Made by a program: the position numbers and the translations under genes
Assembly (NCBI GenBank): GCA_027886925.1
Contig: JAPCJN010000003.1
Coordinates: 14,469-64,314 of the forward strand
Direction of reading: 5' to 3'
Length of the DNA: 49,846 bases
From: Nitrososphaerota archaeon
Lineage (GTDB): Archaea; Thermoproteota; Nitrososphaeria; Nitrososphaerales; UBA183
Part shown: in pieces, positions 31,123 to 39,324 of the stretch
Layout of the letters: each line of letters begins with the position of its first letter
Numbering within the stretch: the first letter of the stretch is position 1
The notes under the pieces: model-generated
What the model saw: the letters and a program-made list of their open reading frames with translations, nothing else
What the model was told of the DNA's origin: nothing
The model's database searches: none

Positions 31123-33468
31123 ATGACGAAGAAATCTACAAAAACATCGATCAAAGCTATATCTTTCAGCCTTCTTTTCTTCTTTTCATCGATAGGCGCT
31201 TCCTTGCTAATAAGCCCGGTGAGTGCCTCACCCAACGCATCGTCAGCTGCCCCTGCAGCGACGCCGCTCACATCCCTCGAAGCCAACTGGGCAGCGCCAA
31301 ACGGCAACTCCTTCGGCCAGGACTACAACCCGCAGAACCAGATCAACGCCTCGAACGCCCAATTTCTGGGCCTGAACTGGCTGTTCCCTCTGCCCACCCA
31401 CCCGACCGCATTGCTGTCGGTGGCGGGAGGCCTGGGAGTTGACACGGCGATCCTCATAGTCAACGGCACCGTGTACGCGACCACCCAATACGGCCAGGTG
31501 TTCGCGCTGAACGCGGCCAACGGCAACGTTCTCTGGACTGACGTGTTGCCGCTCTTGCCGAACAGCACCCTAGGAGAGGGCGCCGGAAACCTTTCGCTCC
31601 ACCTCCACGACGGAGAGGAGCAGTTCACGACGGCGCTGTTCAACCACACCCCGACGTACTGGATTTCGGCTCCCGACCACAAGGTCTACGCAATCAATGC
31701 GCTAACCGGTGCGTACGAGCTGAACTTCTCGTACTACGGGAAAGGCGGAGTCACAGAAATCTCAGGGACCAATCCGGTCGAGGTCTACGCCACGCTTGCT
31801 AGCAACATCCTCATCGACCAGAACAAAGGCATCATGGTCACGTCTATGCTCAGCTCATCGAGCGCCAATGGGGGGCGGTGCTTCTACAGGGGATGGAACA
31901 TCCTCGTGAACCCGCCGCAGCTGATGTGGACCGCGTACTGCACTCCTCCCCAACCAGGGAGTAACATCCCGGTCGATCCTAACTGGGATCTGAAGCAGGT
32001 CAATAACATGACCGGCGCCGAGATATTCTATCCAGGACCGTCCGCCACCGCCGGCGGCTACATACCCGGCACCGGGGTGGTCAACCTGAAGACGCTCTCA
32101 GCGGCGCAGCTCAACTCCACGCTCTACAACGACTGGGGTTATGTCCAGAGCGCAGCCTGCGCAGCGACTGACGGCGGCGCGTCCACAGGAGCGACGGGAG
32201 CTGGCTGGGGTGGGGCATGGATCCTCGGCACGGGTCCCACCGCTGGCATCGCATACGTCAACACCGGAAACAGAGGTCCATACAACGGCGCATGCAACCC
32301 AGGTCCAGACCTGTGGTCGTCCGCCATAATGGCGCTCAACGACCAGACAGGTCAGTGGGTCTGGGGCTTCTCGACGTCCGCTCACGACGAGTGGGACTGG
32401 GACTGCTCTTGGTGGCAGGCTATGGGAAACGAGACCATCAACGGTGTGAACACGCAGGTCGTGTGGAAGTCGTGCAAGAACGGCTACCTCTACGAGCTGA
32501 ACGCGGCCAACGGCAACATGATTTGGGCTTGGACTCCGCCGCAGAACGTACTGGCAAGGTGCCAGTACTGCTTCGTGCACGACCCTCTCAATTCCTCTCA
32601 GATGACCGAGGCCTTCTTCAACCCGACACTGGCAGACACGCTCATGTTCCCATCGGAGGCAGCGGGATTCGAAAATGAGCCGTCGGTCAACCCGGCGTTG
32701 AACTACATCTTCACCGCGAGCCAGAACTACCCGCTGCTGTTCCACTACGTCGCGCAGAACACGACCAACTATGGCCGCAACAGCGGCCAATCGGCGATTG
32801 CCATCGCCGCCACGGCAGCTGCCAACGACAACACCACCATCGAAGCCATCAACGCGGCGACCGGACAGATGGTCTGGACCCACTTCATCGCGCACGAGGG
32901 GTATCGCGGCGGCATCACGAATAGCGGCGGCGTAGTCTACCTGACGTTGTCATCAGGAGACATCCTGATGCTCAACGCGCAGACAGGCGCGGTAATCAAG
33001 GACTACTACATCGGCGGTCCGTTGAACGTCATCGCATCCGTAGGAGCGACTTCAAGCGGGCAGATGGAGATCATCTTCCCGATCACCGCTGGCCTTGTCA
33101 CTTGGGGCACGGCTGTTCCAGGGGACATCGTGGCCTTGAACCTGCAGAACGCTCCGACGAGCGCTCAAGCCACCACCATAACTACCACATCCACAGCATC
33201 AGGTCCAACAGTAACCAGCACCAGCAGTGTAGTAGGAGGAACCGTCACGCGCACTGCCACGACGACAGCCGTAACGACCGTCGGCTCAGGCGCATCGACC
33301 GTGACCGTCTCAGGCGCATCGACGACATCCACGGCGACAGTCACATCCACAGCTCCAGGAACAACAGGCGTCAGCTCGACCACGGTATACGGGGTCGGTG
33401 CTATCGCCGCGATCTTCATAATAGCGACGGGCTATCTTGCCATGAGAGGCAGGAAGCCCTCGTCCTAA
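31123..33468 (+). CDS. Secreted PQQ-type quinoprotein dehydrogenase, copy 1
   Basis: 781-residue extracellular beta-propeller of the quinoprotein alcohol dehydrogenase type. A signal peptide (KAISFSLLFFFSSIGASLL) is followed by repeated propeller strands of the form ALNAxNGxxxW (VFALNAANGNVLWT, YELNAANGNMIWAW, EAINAATGQMVWTH). HDEWDWDCSW corresponds to the HDxWDxD motif of PQQ alcohol dehydrogenases. A Ser/Thr-rich stalk (about 680-745) and a C-terminal membrane helix with RGRK tail (YGVGAIAAIFIIATGYLAMRGRK) anchor it to the surface. Substrate and true cofactor cannot be told from sequence. A diverged second copy is at 34078. Confidence 0.85.
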   Translation: MTKKSTKTSIKAISFSLLFFFSSIGASLLISPVSASPNASSAAPAATPLTSLEANWAAPNGNSFGQDYNPQNQINASNAQFLGLNWLFPLPTHPTALLSVAGGLGVDTAILIVNGTVYATTQYGQVFALNAANGNVLWTDVLPLLPNSTLGEGAGNLSLHLHDGEEQFTTALFNHTPTYWISAPDHKVYAINALTGAYELNFSYYGKGGVTEISGTNPVEVYATLASNILIDQNKGIMVTSMLSSSSANGGRCFYRGWNILVNPPQLMWTAYCTPPQPGSNIPVDPNWDLKQVNNMTGAEIFYPGPSATAGGYIPGTGVVNLKTLSAAQLNSTLYNDWGYVQSAACAATDGGASTGATGAGWGGAWILGTGPTAGIAYVNTGNRGPYNGACNPGPDLWSSAIMALNDQTGQWVWGFSTSAHDEWDWDCSWWQAMGNETINGVNTQVVWKSCKNGYLYELNAANGNMIWAWTPPQNVLARCQYCFVHDPLNSSQMTEAFFNPTLADTLMFPSEAAGFENEPSVNPALNYIFTASQNYPLLFHYVAQNTTNYGRNSGQSAIAIAATAAANDNTTIEAINAATGQMVWTHFIAHEGYRGGITNSGGVVYLTLSSGDILMLNAQTGAVIKDYYIGGPLNVIASVGATSSGQMEIIFPITAGLVTWGTAVPGDIVALNLQNAPTSAQATTITTTSTASGPTVTSTSSVVGGTVTRTATTTAVTTVGSGASTVTVSGASTTSTATVTSTAPGTTGVSSTTVYGVGAIAAIFIIATGYLAMRGRKPSS

Positions 33469-33475
33469 TTTTTTC
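33466..33475 (+). terminator. T-run terminator after the first quinoprotein
   Basis: The stop codon TAA is followed directly by six T residues (33469-33474). The same arrangement follows the second copy. Confidence 0.5.
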
Positions 33476-33544
33476 TAGACGCCTCCTTCAAGCACATCAC
33501 CCCAAGGCTTAGCCTTACGCAAGTCGCGCAGGCACGTAGCCCGC

Positions 33545-33838
33545 ATGTCGCCACCATATACGGGGGTCACCTATCGAATCGTCATATTCGGCAAGGTCCA
33601 AGGAGTGTCGTTCCGCGTCACGCTGAGAGAGAGGGCTATCCGCCATCAGGTGAGGGGGTGGGTCAAGAACAGGGAGGACGGGGCGGTGGAAGCGATGCTG
33701 CACGGTCGAGAAGACAAAATCCGCGAGGTCCTCCGGTGGGCCGAATCAGGACCACCTGGTGCGATCGTGACGCGCATCCTTTCTGAAAGGGTGAACGACT
33801 ATCATTCGCCGCAGGTTGGTTTCATGATAATCTATTGA
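33545..33838 (+). CDS. acyP: Acylphosphatase
   Basis: 97-residue enzyme hydrolysing carboxyl-phosphate bonds. The signature GKVQGVSFR places the catalytic arginine at R24, and GWVKNREDGAVEA holds the catalytic asparagine N42. The ferredoxin-like fold is complete (RIVIFGKV ... VEAMLHG ... IREVLRWAESGPPGAIVTRI). It starts at ATG 33545 and lies between the two quinoproteins on the same strand. A functional link to them is not indicated. Confidence 0.93.
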   Translation: MSPPYTGVTYRIVIFGKVQGVSFRVTLRERAIRHQVRGWVKNREDGAVEAMLHGREDKIREVLRWAESGPPGAIVTRILSERVNDYHSPQVGFMIIY

Positions 33839-33870
33839 GCTAGTAGAAGCCTTTTTTGCATAACCCGGGG

Positions 33871-33993
33871 GTGGAGGAACGCCCTTTGCCGTTTCAGAGG
33901 GACGCGGCGCCGGGATACGTTGTGGCTGCCAAACGCCCGACAGGCTGCAGCCTTTACACGAAAAATTGCGTCAACCTACACGATACTTGCTAA
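33871..33993 (+). CDS. Possible 40-residue small protein
   Basis: A GTG-started frame between acylphosphatase and the second quinoprotein encodes 40 residues (EERPLPFQRDAAPGYVVAA, then KRPTGCSLYTKNCVNLHDTC) with C/G-rich third positions in its first half and three cysteines. No family is recognised and no good promoter is seen. It could equally be chance. Confidence 0.2.
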   Translation: MEERPLPFQRDAAPGYVVAAKRPTGCSLYTKNCVNLHDTC

Positions 33994-34039
33994 TGACTGC
34001 ATTGTTACTCTAGATGCAGAATTAGCAGCGGCGCGAAAT

Positions 34040-34051
34040 ACCTAAATAATG
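34040..34051 (+). promoter_or_regulatory. TATA-like box for the second quinoprotein
   Basis: The sequence acctaaataatg is centred about 32 bases before the ATG at 34078 and matches the placement in the first copy, which supports that ATG over the TTG at 34057. Confidence 0.5.
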
Positions 34052-34077
34052 TACTGTTGTCGAAGTTTCGAAAATAC

Positions 34078-36441
34078 ATGACGAAGATATTCAACAAAAC
34101 ATCATTCACTGCAATTTCAATAAGCTTACTCTTCATCTTATCATCGATAGCCGCACCGACCGCAATCGCTGCGACGAACTCGCAGCGCGCGGCTCCGGCA
34201 GCGACGCCTCTCACGGCCTTACAGGCCAACTGGGCATCGCCAAACGGCAACGCGTTCAACCAGAACTACAACCCACAGACTCAGATCAACAGCTCCAACG
34301 CCCAGTACCTTGGCCTCAGCTGGCTCTTCCCTCTGCCCACCCACCCGACGGCACTGCTGTCGGTCTCTGGTGGCCTGGGAGTTGACTCGGCTCCGATCAC
34401 GGTAAACGGCACGATCTATGCGATCACCCAGTACGGCCAGGTGTTCGCCCTGAACGCTGCCAATGGGAACGTGCTGTGGACTGACGTGTTACCAATCCTG
34501 CCAAACGCAACATTGGGCAAGAACATCGCCTCAATCTCGCTCCACCTCCACGATGGGTCCGAACAATACACGACGAAGCTGTTCGGGAATACTCCAACGC
34601 TGTGGTATGCTGCTCCTGACCTCAAGGTCTATGCCATCAACGCATTGAACGGTAAGTACGAGCTCAACTTCTCGTACTGGACCGGAATCAGCATGGTGCA
34701 AGGAAACGCTCCTACTGCTATAGAAGCCCCTATCGCACCCAACGTCCTCGTTGACCAGGCGAGAGGAATCGCCATCACATCTATCGGGAGTACCTCTTCC
34801 GCAGCTACGGGAAGATGTTTCTACCGCGGATGGAACATACTAGCCAACCCAGTCACGCCTTTGTGGACCGCTTACTGCTCTCCACCACAGGTATCGTCCA
34901 ACGTACCCGTTGATCCCAACTGGGACATCAAGTTGGTCAACAACATGACGGGCGCCCAAATCTTCAATCCAGGACCTACCTACAACGGCGGCGGGACTAT
35001 ACCCGGCACTGCTGTAACGGACCTGAAGAAGATGTCGGCAACACAGCTCAACGCGACCCTCTACAACGACTGGGGTTACGTCCAGAGCGCGGCATGCAGC
35101 GCAGCCGACGGGGGAGCGTCTCCCGGCTCGACAGCAGCTGGATGGGGCGCATCGTGGTTGCTCGATCCCAAGCTATCAATAGCATACATCAACACCAACA
35201 ACAAGGACCCATACACAAGCAACTGCACTCCAGGACCTGACCTTTGGTCAGCCGCAGTCTTGGCACTCAACGACACCAACGGCAAGTGGATCTGGGGATT
35301 CCAGACTGCTGCGCACGAACTCTGGGACTACGACTGCTCATGGCAGCAGGTCCTAGGGAACGAGACAGTCAACGGTGCGAACACAGAGGTTCTATGGAAG
35401 ACGTGCAAGAACGGCTACCTCTATGAGCTGAACGCATCCAACGGCAACCTCATCTGGGCTTGGACTCCAACCCAGAACCTACTCGCGAGGTGCCAGTTCT
35501 GCTTCATGTTCGACCCGACCAACAAGACCCAGATGTCCTATCAGTTCTTCAACCCATCCTTGGCAGATACTCTGATGTATCCGCAGGCCTTCGGAGGGTT
35601 CGAGAACGAGTTCTCCTACAACCCAGCGCTGAACATGATATTCACCGCCAGCCAGAACGTCCCCTCATTCGCACACTACATCCCGATGAACCTGACGAAC
35701 TACGGCAAGACGTCAGGGTGGTCGGGCATCCCAATCGCGGCCACGGCGGCGAACCTTGACAACGCCACCATCGAAGGAGTCAATGCGGCGACCGGACAGA
35801 TGGTCTGGTCCCACTTCATCCCGACACAAGGCTACCGCGGCGGTCTCGTTACCAGCGGCAACCTGGTCTTCGTGACGCTGTCATCTGGAGACATCCAGAT
35901 GCTCAACGCACAGACCGGCGTGTTGGTCAAAGACTTCTACGTCGGCGGTCCAATCAACGAACTCGCAACCATAGCGGCCACGAGCGCCGGACAGGAGGAG
36001 GTCATCTTCCCAGTCACCGCAGGCCTCGTAACCTGGGGCACAGGAGTCCCAGGCGACCTCGTAGCCCTTACCCTCCAGAACATTCCAGCTGGAACCACAG
36101 CCACGACCACCACAACAGCCACGACTACAGCCACCACAACAGCCACGACCACAGTCGGAGGATCGACGGTCACGACCACAGTCGGAGGATCGACGGTCAC
36201 GACCACAGTCGGGGCAGGACAAACAGCAACAGTCACGTCAACAGCCAGCGGAAAGACAGTCACCACTACTGTTGGCGGAGGATCGACCGTGACAGTCTCA
36301 GGTGGGGCAACTACAGTAACAGCCACAGGAACATCAACAGGCGTCAGCACAACCACACTCTACGGGGTCGGGGCCATCGCCGCGATCTTCATAATAGCGA
36401 CGGGCTATCTTGCCATGAGAGGCAGGAAGCCCGCGTCCTAA
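34078..36441 (+). CDS. Secreted PQQ-type quinoprotein dehydrogenase, copy 2
   Basis: 787-residue paralogue of the protein at 31123, colinear throughout: signal peptide (TAISISLLFILSSIAAP), propeller repeats (VFALNAANGNVLWT, YELNASNGNLIWAW, EGVNAATGQMVWSH), the HDxWDxD-like HELWDYDCSW and the same RCQ(Y/F)C cysteine pair. The C-terminal stalk is longer and almost pure Thr/Ala/Val (TTATTTTTATTTATTTATTT, then repeated VGGSTVTTT), then the same anchor helix with RGRK. The ATG at 34078 aligns with the start of copy 1; a TTG at 34057 is in frame. The 3' end is almost identical in DNA to copy 1 while the rest has diverged. Confidence 0.85.
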   Translation: MTKIFNKTSFTAISISLLFILSSIAAPTAIAATNSQRAAPAATPLTALQANWASPNGNAFNQNYNPQTQINSSNAQYLGLSWLFPLPTHPTALLSVSGGLGVDSAPITVNGTIYAITQYGQVFALNAANGNVLWTDVLPILPNATLGKNIASISLHLHDGSEQYTTKLFGNTPTLWYAAPDLKVYAINALNGKYELNFSYWTGISMVQGNAPTAIEAPIAPNVLVDQARGIAITSIGSTSSAATGRCFYRGWNILANPVTPLWTAYCSPPQVSSNVPVDPNWDIKLVNNMTGAQIFNPGPTYNGGGTIPGTAVTDLKKMSATQLNATLYNDWGYVQSAACSAADGGASPGSTAAGWGASWLLDPKLSIAYINTNNKDPYTSNCTPGPDLWSAAVLALNDTNGKWIWGFQTAAHELWDYDCSWQQVLGNETVNGANTEVLWKTCKNGYLYELNASNGNLIWAWTPTQNLLARCQFCFMFDPTNKTQMSYQFFNPSLADTLMYPQAFGGFENEFSYNPALNMIFTASQNVPSFAHYIPMNLTNYGKTSGWSGIPIAATAANLDNATIEGVNAATGQMVWSHFIPTQGYRGGLVTSGNLVFVTLSSGDIQMLNAQTGVLVKDFYVGGPINELATIAATSAGQEEVIFPVTAGLVTWGTGVPGDLVALTLQNIPAGTTATTTTTATTTATTTATTTVGGSTVTTTVGGSTVTTTVGAGQTATVTSTASGKTVTTTVGGGSTVTVSGGATTVTATGTSTGVSTTTLYGVGAIAAIFIIATGYLAMRGRKPAS
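36144..36212 (+). repeat. 27-base tandem repeat in the Thr-rich stalk
   Basis: Two perfect 27-base units (36144-36170 and 36171-36197) and a 15-base partial third encode a nine-residue unit (TVGGSTVTT). Just upstream, 36097-36143 is made of shorter imperfect acagccacgacc-type units. Such repeats make stalk length easy to change by slippage. Confidence 0.85.
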
Positions 36442-36448
36442 TTTTTTC
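36439..36448 (+). terminator. T-run terminator after the second quinoprotein
   Basis: TAA followed by six T residues (36442-36447), identical to the end of copy 1. Confidence 0.5.
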
Positions 36449-36565
36449 TTCGCGCTATTTTCAAGCATAAAACGCCAAGGCCAGATAGCTTACGCAAACC
36501 GAGCAGGCAATGTTAGCGCAGTTGCGCCGACCTTCGTTCGTTGGAACAGTCGAAAACCGCCAACC

Positions 36566-36577
36566 CTTAATTAATTA
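36566..36577 (+). promoter_or_regulatory. TATA-like box for the tRNA methyltransferase gene
   Basis: The sequence cttaattaatta is centred 30 bases before the TTG at 36601. Confidence 0.5.
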
Positions 36578-36600
36578 GCGTCGGGTCTCCGAAACTTCTC

Positions 36601-37794
36601 TTGCCGTTTCTCGTCCCGCCCAACAGCATCGACACCGACGAACTCATCCTCGTGCTAGCCTTCGGGGCGCCCTCCCTTTTGGAGGCGCAGTGCGTCCTAG
36701 GTGACGACGCCAAGCTGTCCATGCTGTGCGACGACGTCGCGACAGCCAAGTTCCAAGGCAAGACGTTCAAGAGATACGAAGACCTTTCGGGGGTCCACAA
36801 GGTGGCTCTCCCGCTCCCTCCGATAGATTCCCCCGACTTTGTTGACTCGATCACCTTCCCTGACCGGAACTTCAATTTTGCGTTGAGCCTCTACTGCTCG
36901 CGCGGCGACCCCGAGGCGGAGTATGACTCGTTATCGGAGGAGCTGCTCTCGACCATACGCGGCGCGGGCCACAAAAAGGCGAACCTCCTCCGCTCGCGCT
37001 CCGGCCCAGAGCTTTACTCCCAGAGGGTGGTCTCGCGCTCGGCGATGGACTTCGTCGCCTTCCCCCTGGGTGCCCTGTTCCAGTGGGGGGTCACGGTCTA
37101 CGTGCCGGAGGCCGAGGAGTTCCGTGCCAGGTCGACCGAGAGGCCGTTCGTGAGTCCCGGAATCTCGCTCTCTTCCCGGCTGGCGCGCCTGCTCGTCAAC
37201 GTCGCGGGGGTATCCAGGGGGCAAGTCCTCCTCGACCCTTTCTGCGGCTCTGGGACGATATTGGGCGAGGCGCTCCTCCGCGGGGTGAACTGCATCGGCA
37301 TCGACAGGAACCACGGGAGCGTCGAGCGGACGAAGAAGAACCTGGCTTGGTTCTTGTCGCAGGACCGCAACGAAAGCAGCCGGGCTCCGTCGTTCTCGGT
37401 CAGAACTGGCGACGCGACCAACCTTAGGAGGACGCTCGGCGATGATATGCTGGTGGATGCGATAGTCTCAGAGCCGATCCTCATGCCGCGGCTCTCGTCC
37501 GCCCCGGCCCTCGAAAGGGCACGGAAGCTCGTGAAGCACGCCAGTTTCACCTACTCGGAGGCGCTGTATGAGATGAGCGGGGTGCTGCGCCGGGGCGGCA
37601 GGATAGTCCTCGTGACCCCATCGCTGAGGACTGTCGAGGGGAAGGAGGTCTCGGTCACTTTCGACGAGCTGGGCGAAGCGGGCTTGAGGTTCTTCCAACC
37701 GCCGGGCGGGCTTTTTTTCGAGTATCCGTTGAGGGTCCTGCACCAGAGCACGCGGTGGATCAAGAGGCTGGTCTACGTGCTGGAAAAGACCTAA
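36601..37794 (+). CDS. Trm11/Trm-G10-like tRNA (guanine-N2) methyltransferase
   Basis: 397-residue SAM-dependent methyltransferase. The N-terminal region resembles the THUMP-containing half of Trm11/Trm-G10 proteins (FGAPSLLEAQCVLG, then LRSRSGPELYSQRVVSRSAMDFV). Motif I is DPFCGSGTILGEALLRG near 212-228, followed by GIDRNHGSVERTKKNLAWF. At the catalytic motif IV position, where relatives have DPPYG, it has SEPILMPRL; the substrate base pocket may differ. It starts at TTG 36601 after a well-spaced TATA-like box. The next gene is convergent. Confidence 0.8.
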   Translation: MPFLVPPNSIDTDELILVLAFGAPSLLEAQCVLGDDAKLSMLCDDVATAKFQGKTFKRYEDLSGVHKVALPLPPIDSPDFVDSITFPDRNFNFALSLYCSRGDPEAEYDSLSEELLSTIRGAGHKKANLLRSRSGPELYSQRVVSRSAMDFVAFPLGALFQWGVTVYVPEAEEFRARSTERPFVSPGISLSSRLARLLVNVAGVSRGQVLLDPFCGSGTILGEALLRGVNCIGIDRNHGSVERTKKNLAWFLSQDRNESSRAPSFSVRTGDATNLRRTLGDDMLVDAIVSEPILMPRLSSAPALERARKLVKHASFTYSEALYEMSGVLRRGGRIVLVTPSLRTVEGKEVSVTFDELGEAGLRFFQPPGGLFFEYPLRVLHQSTRWIKRLVYVLEKT

Positions 37795-37809
37795 TGGCTA
37801 ACCGACTAA

Positions 37810-38562
37810 CTAAACTGGCTGGCTAGGCCTCTCCTCCTCCTCGTCGTCATCCTTCCTCCGAATCGCCAGGTCGGCCTTGCGCATCAGGGAGACAAGGAGG
37901 CCCAGCTCTTTGGCGTTGAGGTTCGACCTCAAGGCGATCCTGCGTGCGACCTGCGTCACCCTCTCGGCTCGATGGCCCTGCAGTCCTGACGACACGGCGA
38001 GCTGGTGCGCGTATTCTGCGAAAACGTCCCGCTTTTCCTTTGACGACCGCGAGGCTTCGGCGCTCGCCTGTGGACCGTTGCCCCCCCTTGTCGCCAGAAA
38101 CAAGAGGACCGCGACGGCGTGGCTGACGTTGAGCGTTTTGTAGTCCGTCCGCGTGTCTATCATCGTCACCAGGTCGCACAGCGCCAGCTCTTCATTCCTG
38201 AGGCCCGTGGTGTCCCTCCCAAACACCAGGGACGCAGATTTCGCGCCCTGCATGCGTTGGACGGCCTCCTCTGGCCTCACGGCCGTCCTGTTGACGTTCG
38301 AACCCTTTTTCGCCCTGATCGCCGTCGTGGCCACGAGGACGTCATGGAGCTCTCTCACTTCCCTCAGCGAGACCATCTGGGCGCCCTTCAGGACGTCGGC
38401 GCCGTGCGACGCGTAGACCGACGCCACCCTCATGTCGCACCTCGGCTCCACCAGGTACATCTTCTGGACCCCGAAGTTTTTCAAGAGCCGGGCGGTGTAT
38501 CCTAGGTTGACGGGATACTCGGCCCCTACGACGGTGACACTAAGATTGCCCAGCCGTCTCAA
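37810..38562 (-). CDS. TrmJ-like SPOUT tRNA 2'-O-methyltransferase
   Basis: 250 residues of the SpoU/TrmJ family. VTVVGAEYPVNLGYTARLLKNFG is the typical start, SLVFGRDTTGLRNEELALCD is the SAM-binding knot motif, and YKTLNVSHAVAVLLFLA holds the second knot motif. The C-terminal extension is charged and helical, with an acidic tail (KDDDEEEERP). Archaeal homologues methylate the ribose at position 32 of tRNA. It starts with TTG 38562, 15 bases after the rsmA stop, in a run of minus-strand genes. Confidence 0.88.
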   Translation of the reverse strand: MRRLGNLSVTVVGAEYPVNLGYTARLLKNFGVQKMYLVEPRCDMRVASVYASHGADVLKGAQMVSLREVRELHDVLVATTAIRAKKGSNVNRTAVRPEEAVQRMQGAKSASLVFGRDTTGLRNEELALCDLVTMIDTRTDYKTLNVSHAVAVLLFLATRGGNGPQASAEASRSSKEKRDVFAEYAHQLAVSSGLQGHRAERVTQVARRIALRSNLNAKELGLLVSLMRKADLAIRRKDDDEEEERPSQPV

Positions 38563-38577
38563 TCGGGAATCCCCCTC

Positions 38578-39324
38578 CTAGGCTCCGAGCCCGCGGACCA
38601 GGGCCATCACAGACTCGGGCTCGAGCTTGTTGACCCTGGAGCTGGCGGAGAGGCGCGACGTCGGCGGCAAGACCATGTCCAGGCGCTTCAGAGCCGCTCC
38701 CAGCGTCCGCCTCTTTTGGGAGAAGACCCGCTTTATCAAAGCGGTCTGCTCCACCGTGAGAGACCTCTTCCATCTCATCGCGACGAGGGAGGAGTTGACG
38801 CGAGGCGGCGGGTCGAACGACTGCCTGCCGATCCCCGAGACTATCTCGACGCGAGCCGAGGCTTGGGAGATGACGGAGACGGCCCTATAGGCCCCGTCAC
38901 CGGGCGGCGCGGTTATCTTCCGGGCGAAGTCCTGCTGAAGCACCACGACGGCCCTCTCGTATCTCTGGTGGGAGAGCCACTCTATGAAGACGCTGGACTC
39001 CGAATACGGGAGGCTAGAGAGTAGGACGTCGAACGACGGGCTCGATTCGAAGGCGTCCTCGTTGTGGAGCGTCAGCGAAGGGGCGCCGCCGAGTTCCTTC
39101 TCGAGTTCTGCGTAGGTCTCCCCGTCCACCTCGTAGCCCTCGAGCCTGTCGGTCAGGCCCACGAGCTCCCGGGTCAAGGCGCCCCTCCCGGTCCCGATTT
39201 CGAGCACCCTGTCGCCCCGCCTGATGGAGGCGAGCCCGATGATGCGGGCTACGACTGAGCTGTCGACGAGGTAGTGTTGTCCTAGCGACCGTCGCCGTCG
39301 CCGCCGGACGCGGCCTGCGGTCAT
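38578..39324 (-). CDS. rsmA: 16S rRNA dimethyladenosine transferase KsgA/Dim1
   Basis: 248 residues, dimethylating the two adjacent adenosines near the 3' end of 16S rRNA. RRRRSLGQHYLVD is the family start, VLEIGTGRGALTREL is motif I, and LSSLPYSESSVFIEWL is motif IV. Motif IV reads SLPY where most members have NLPY, a change at a residue that contacts the target adenine. The open frame continues to 39597, but ATG 39324 overlaps the DUF655 stop (ATGA) and gives the normal length. Order L21e-Rpo4-DUF655-KsgA is conserved in archaea. Confidence 0.92.
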   Translation of the reverse strand: MTAGRVRRRRRRSLGQHYLVDSSVVARIIGLASIRRGDRVLEIGTGRGALTRELVGLTDRLEGYEVDGETYAELEKELGGAPSLTLHNEDAFESSPSFDVLLSSLPYSESSVFIEWLSHQRYERAVVVLQQDFARKITAPPGDGAYRAVSVISQASARVEIVSGIGRQSFDPPPRVNSSLVAMRWKRSLTVEQTALIKRVFSQKRRTLGAALKRLDMVLPPTSRLSASSRVNKLEPESVMALVRGLGA

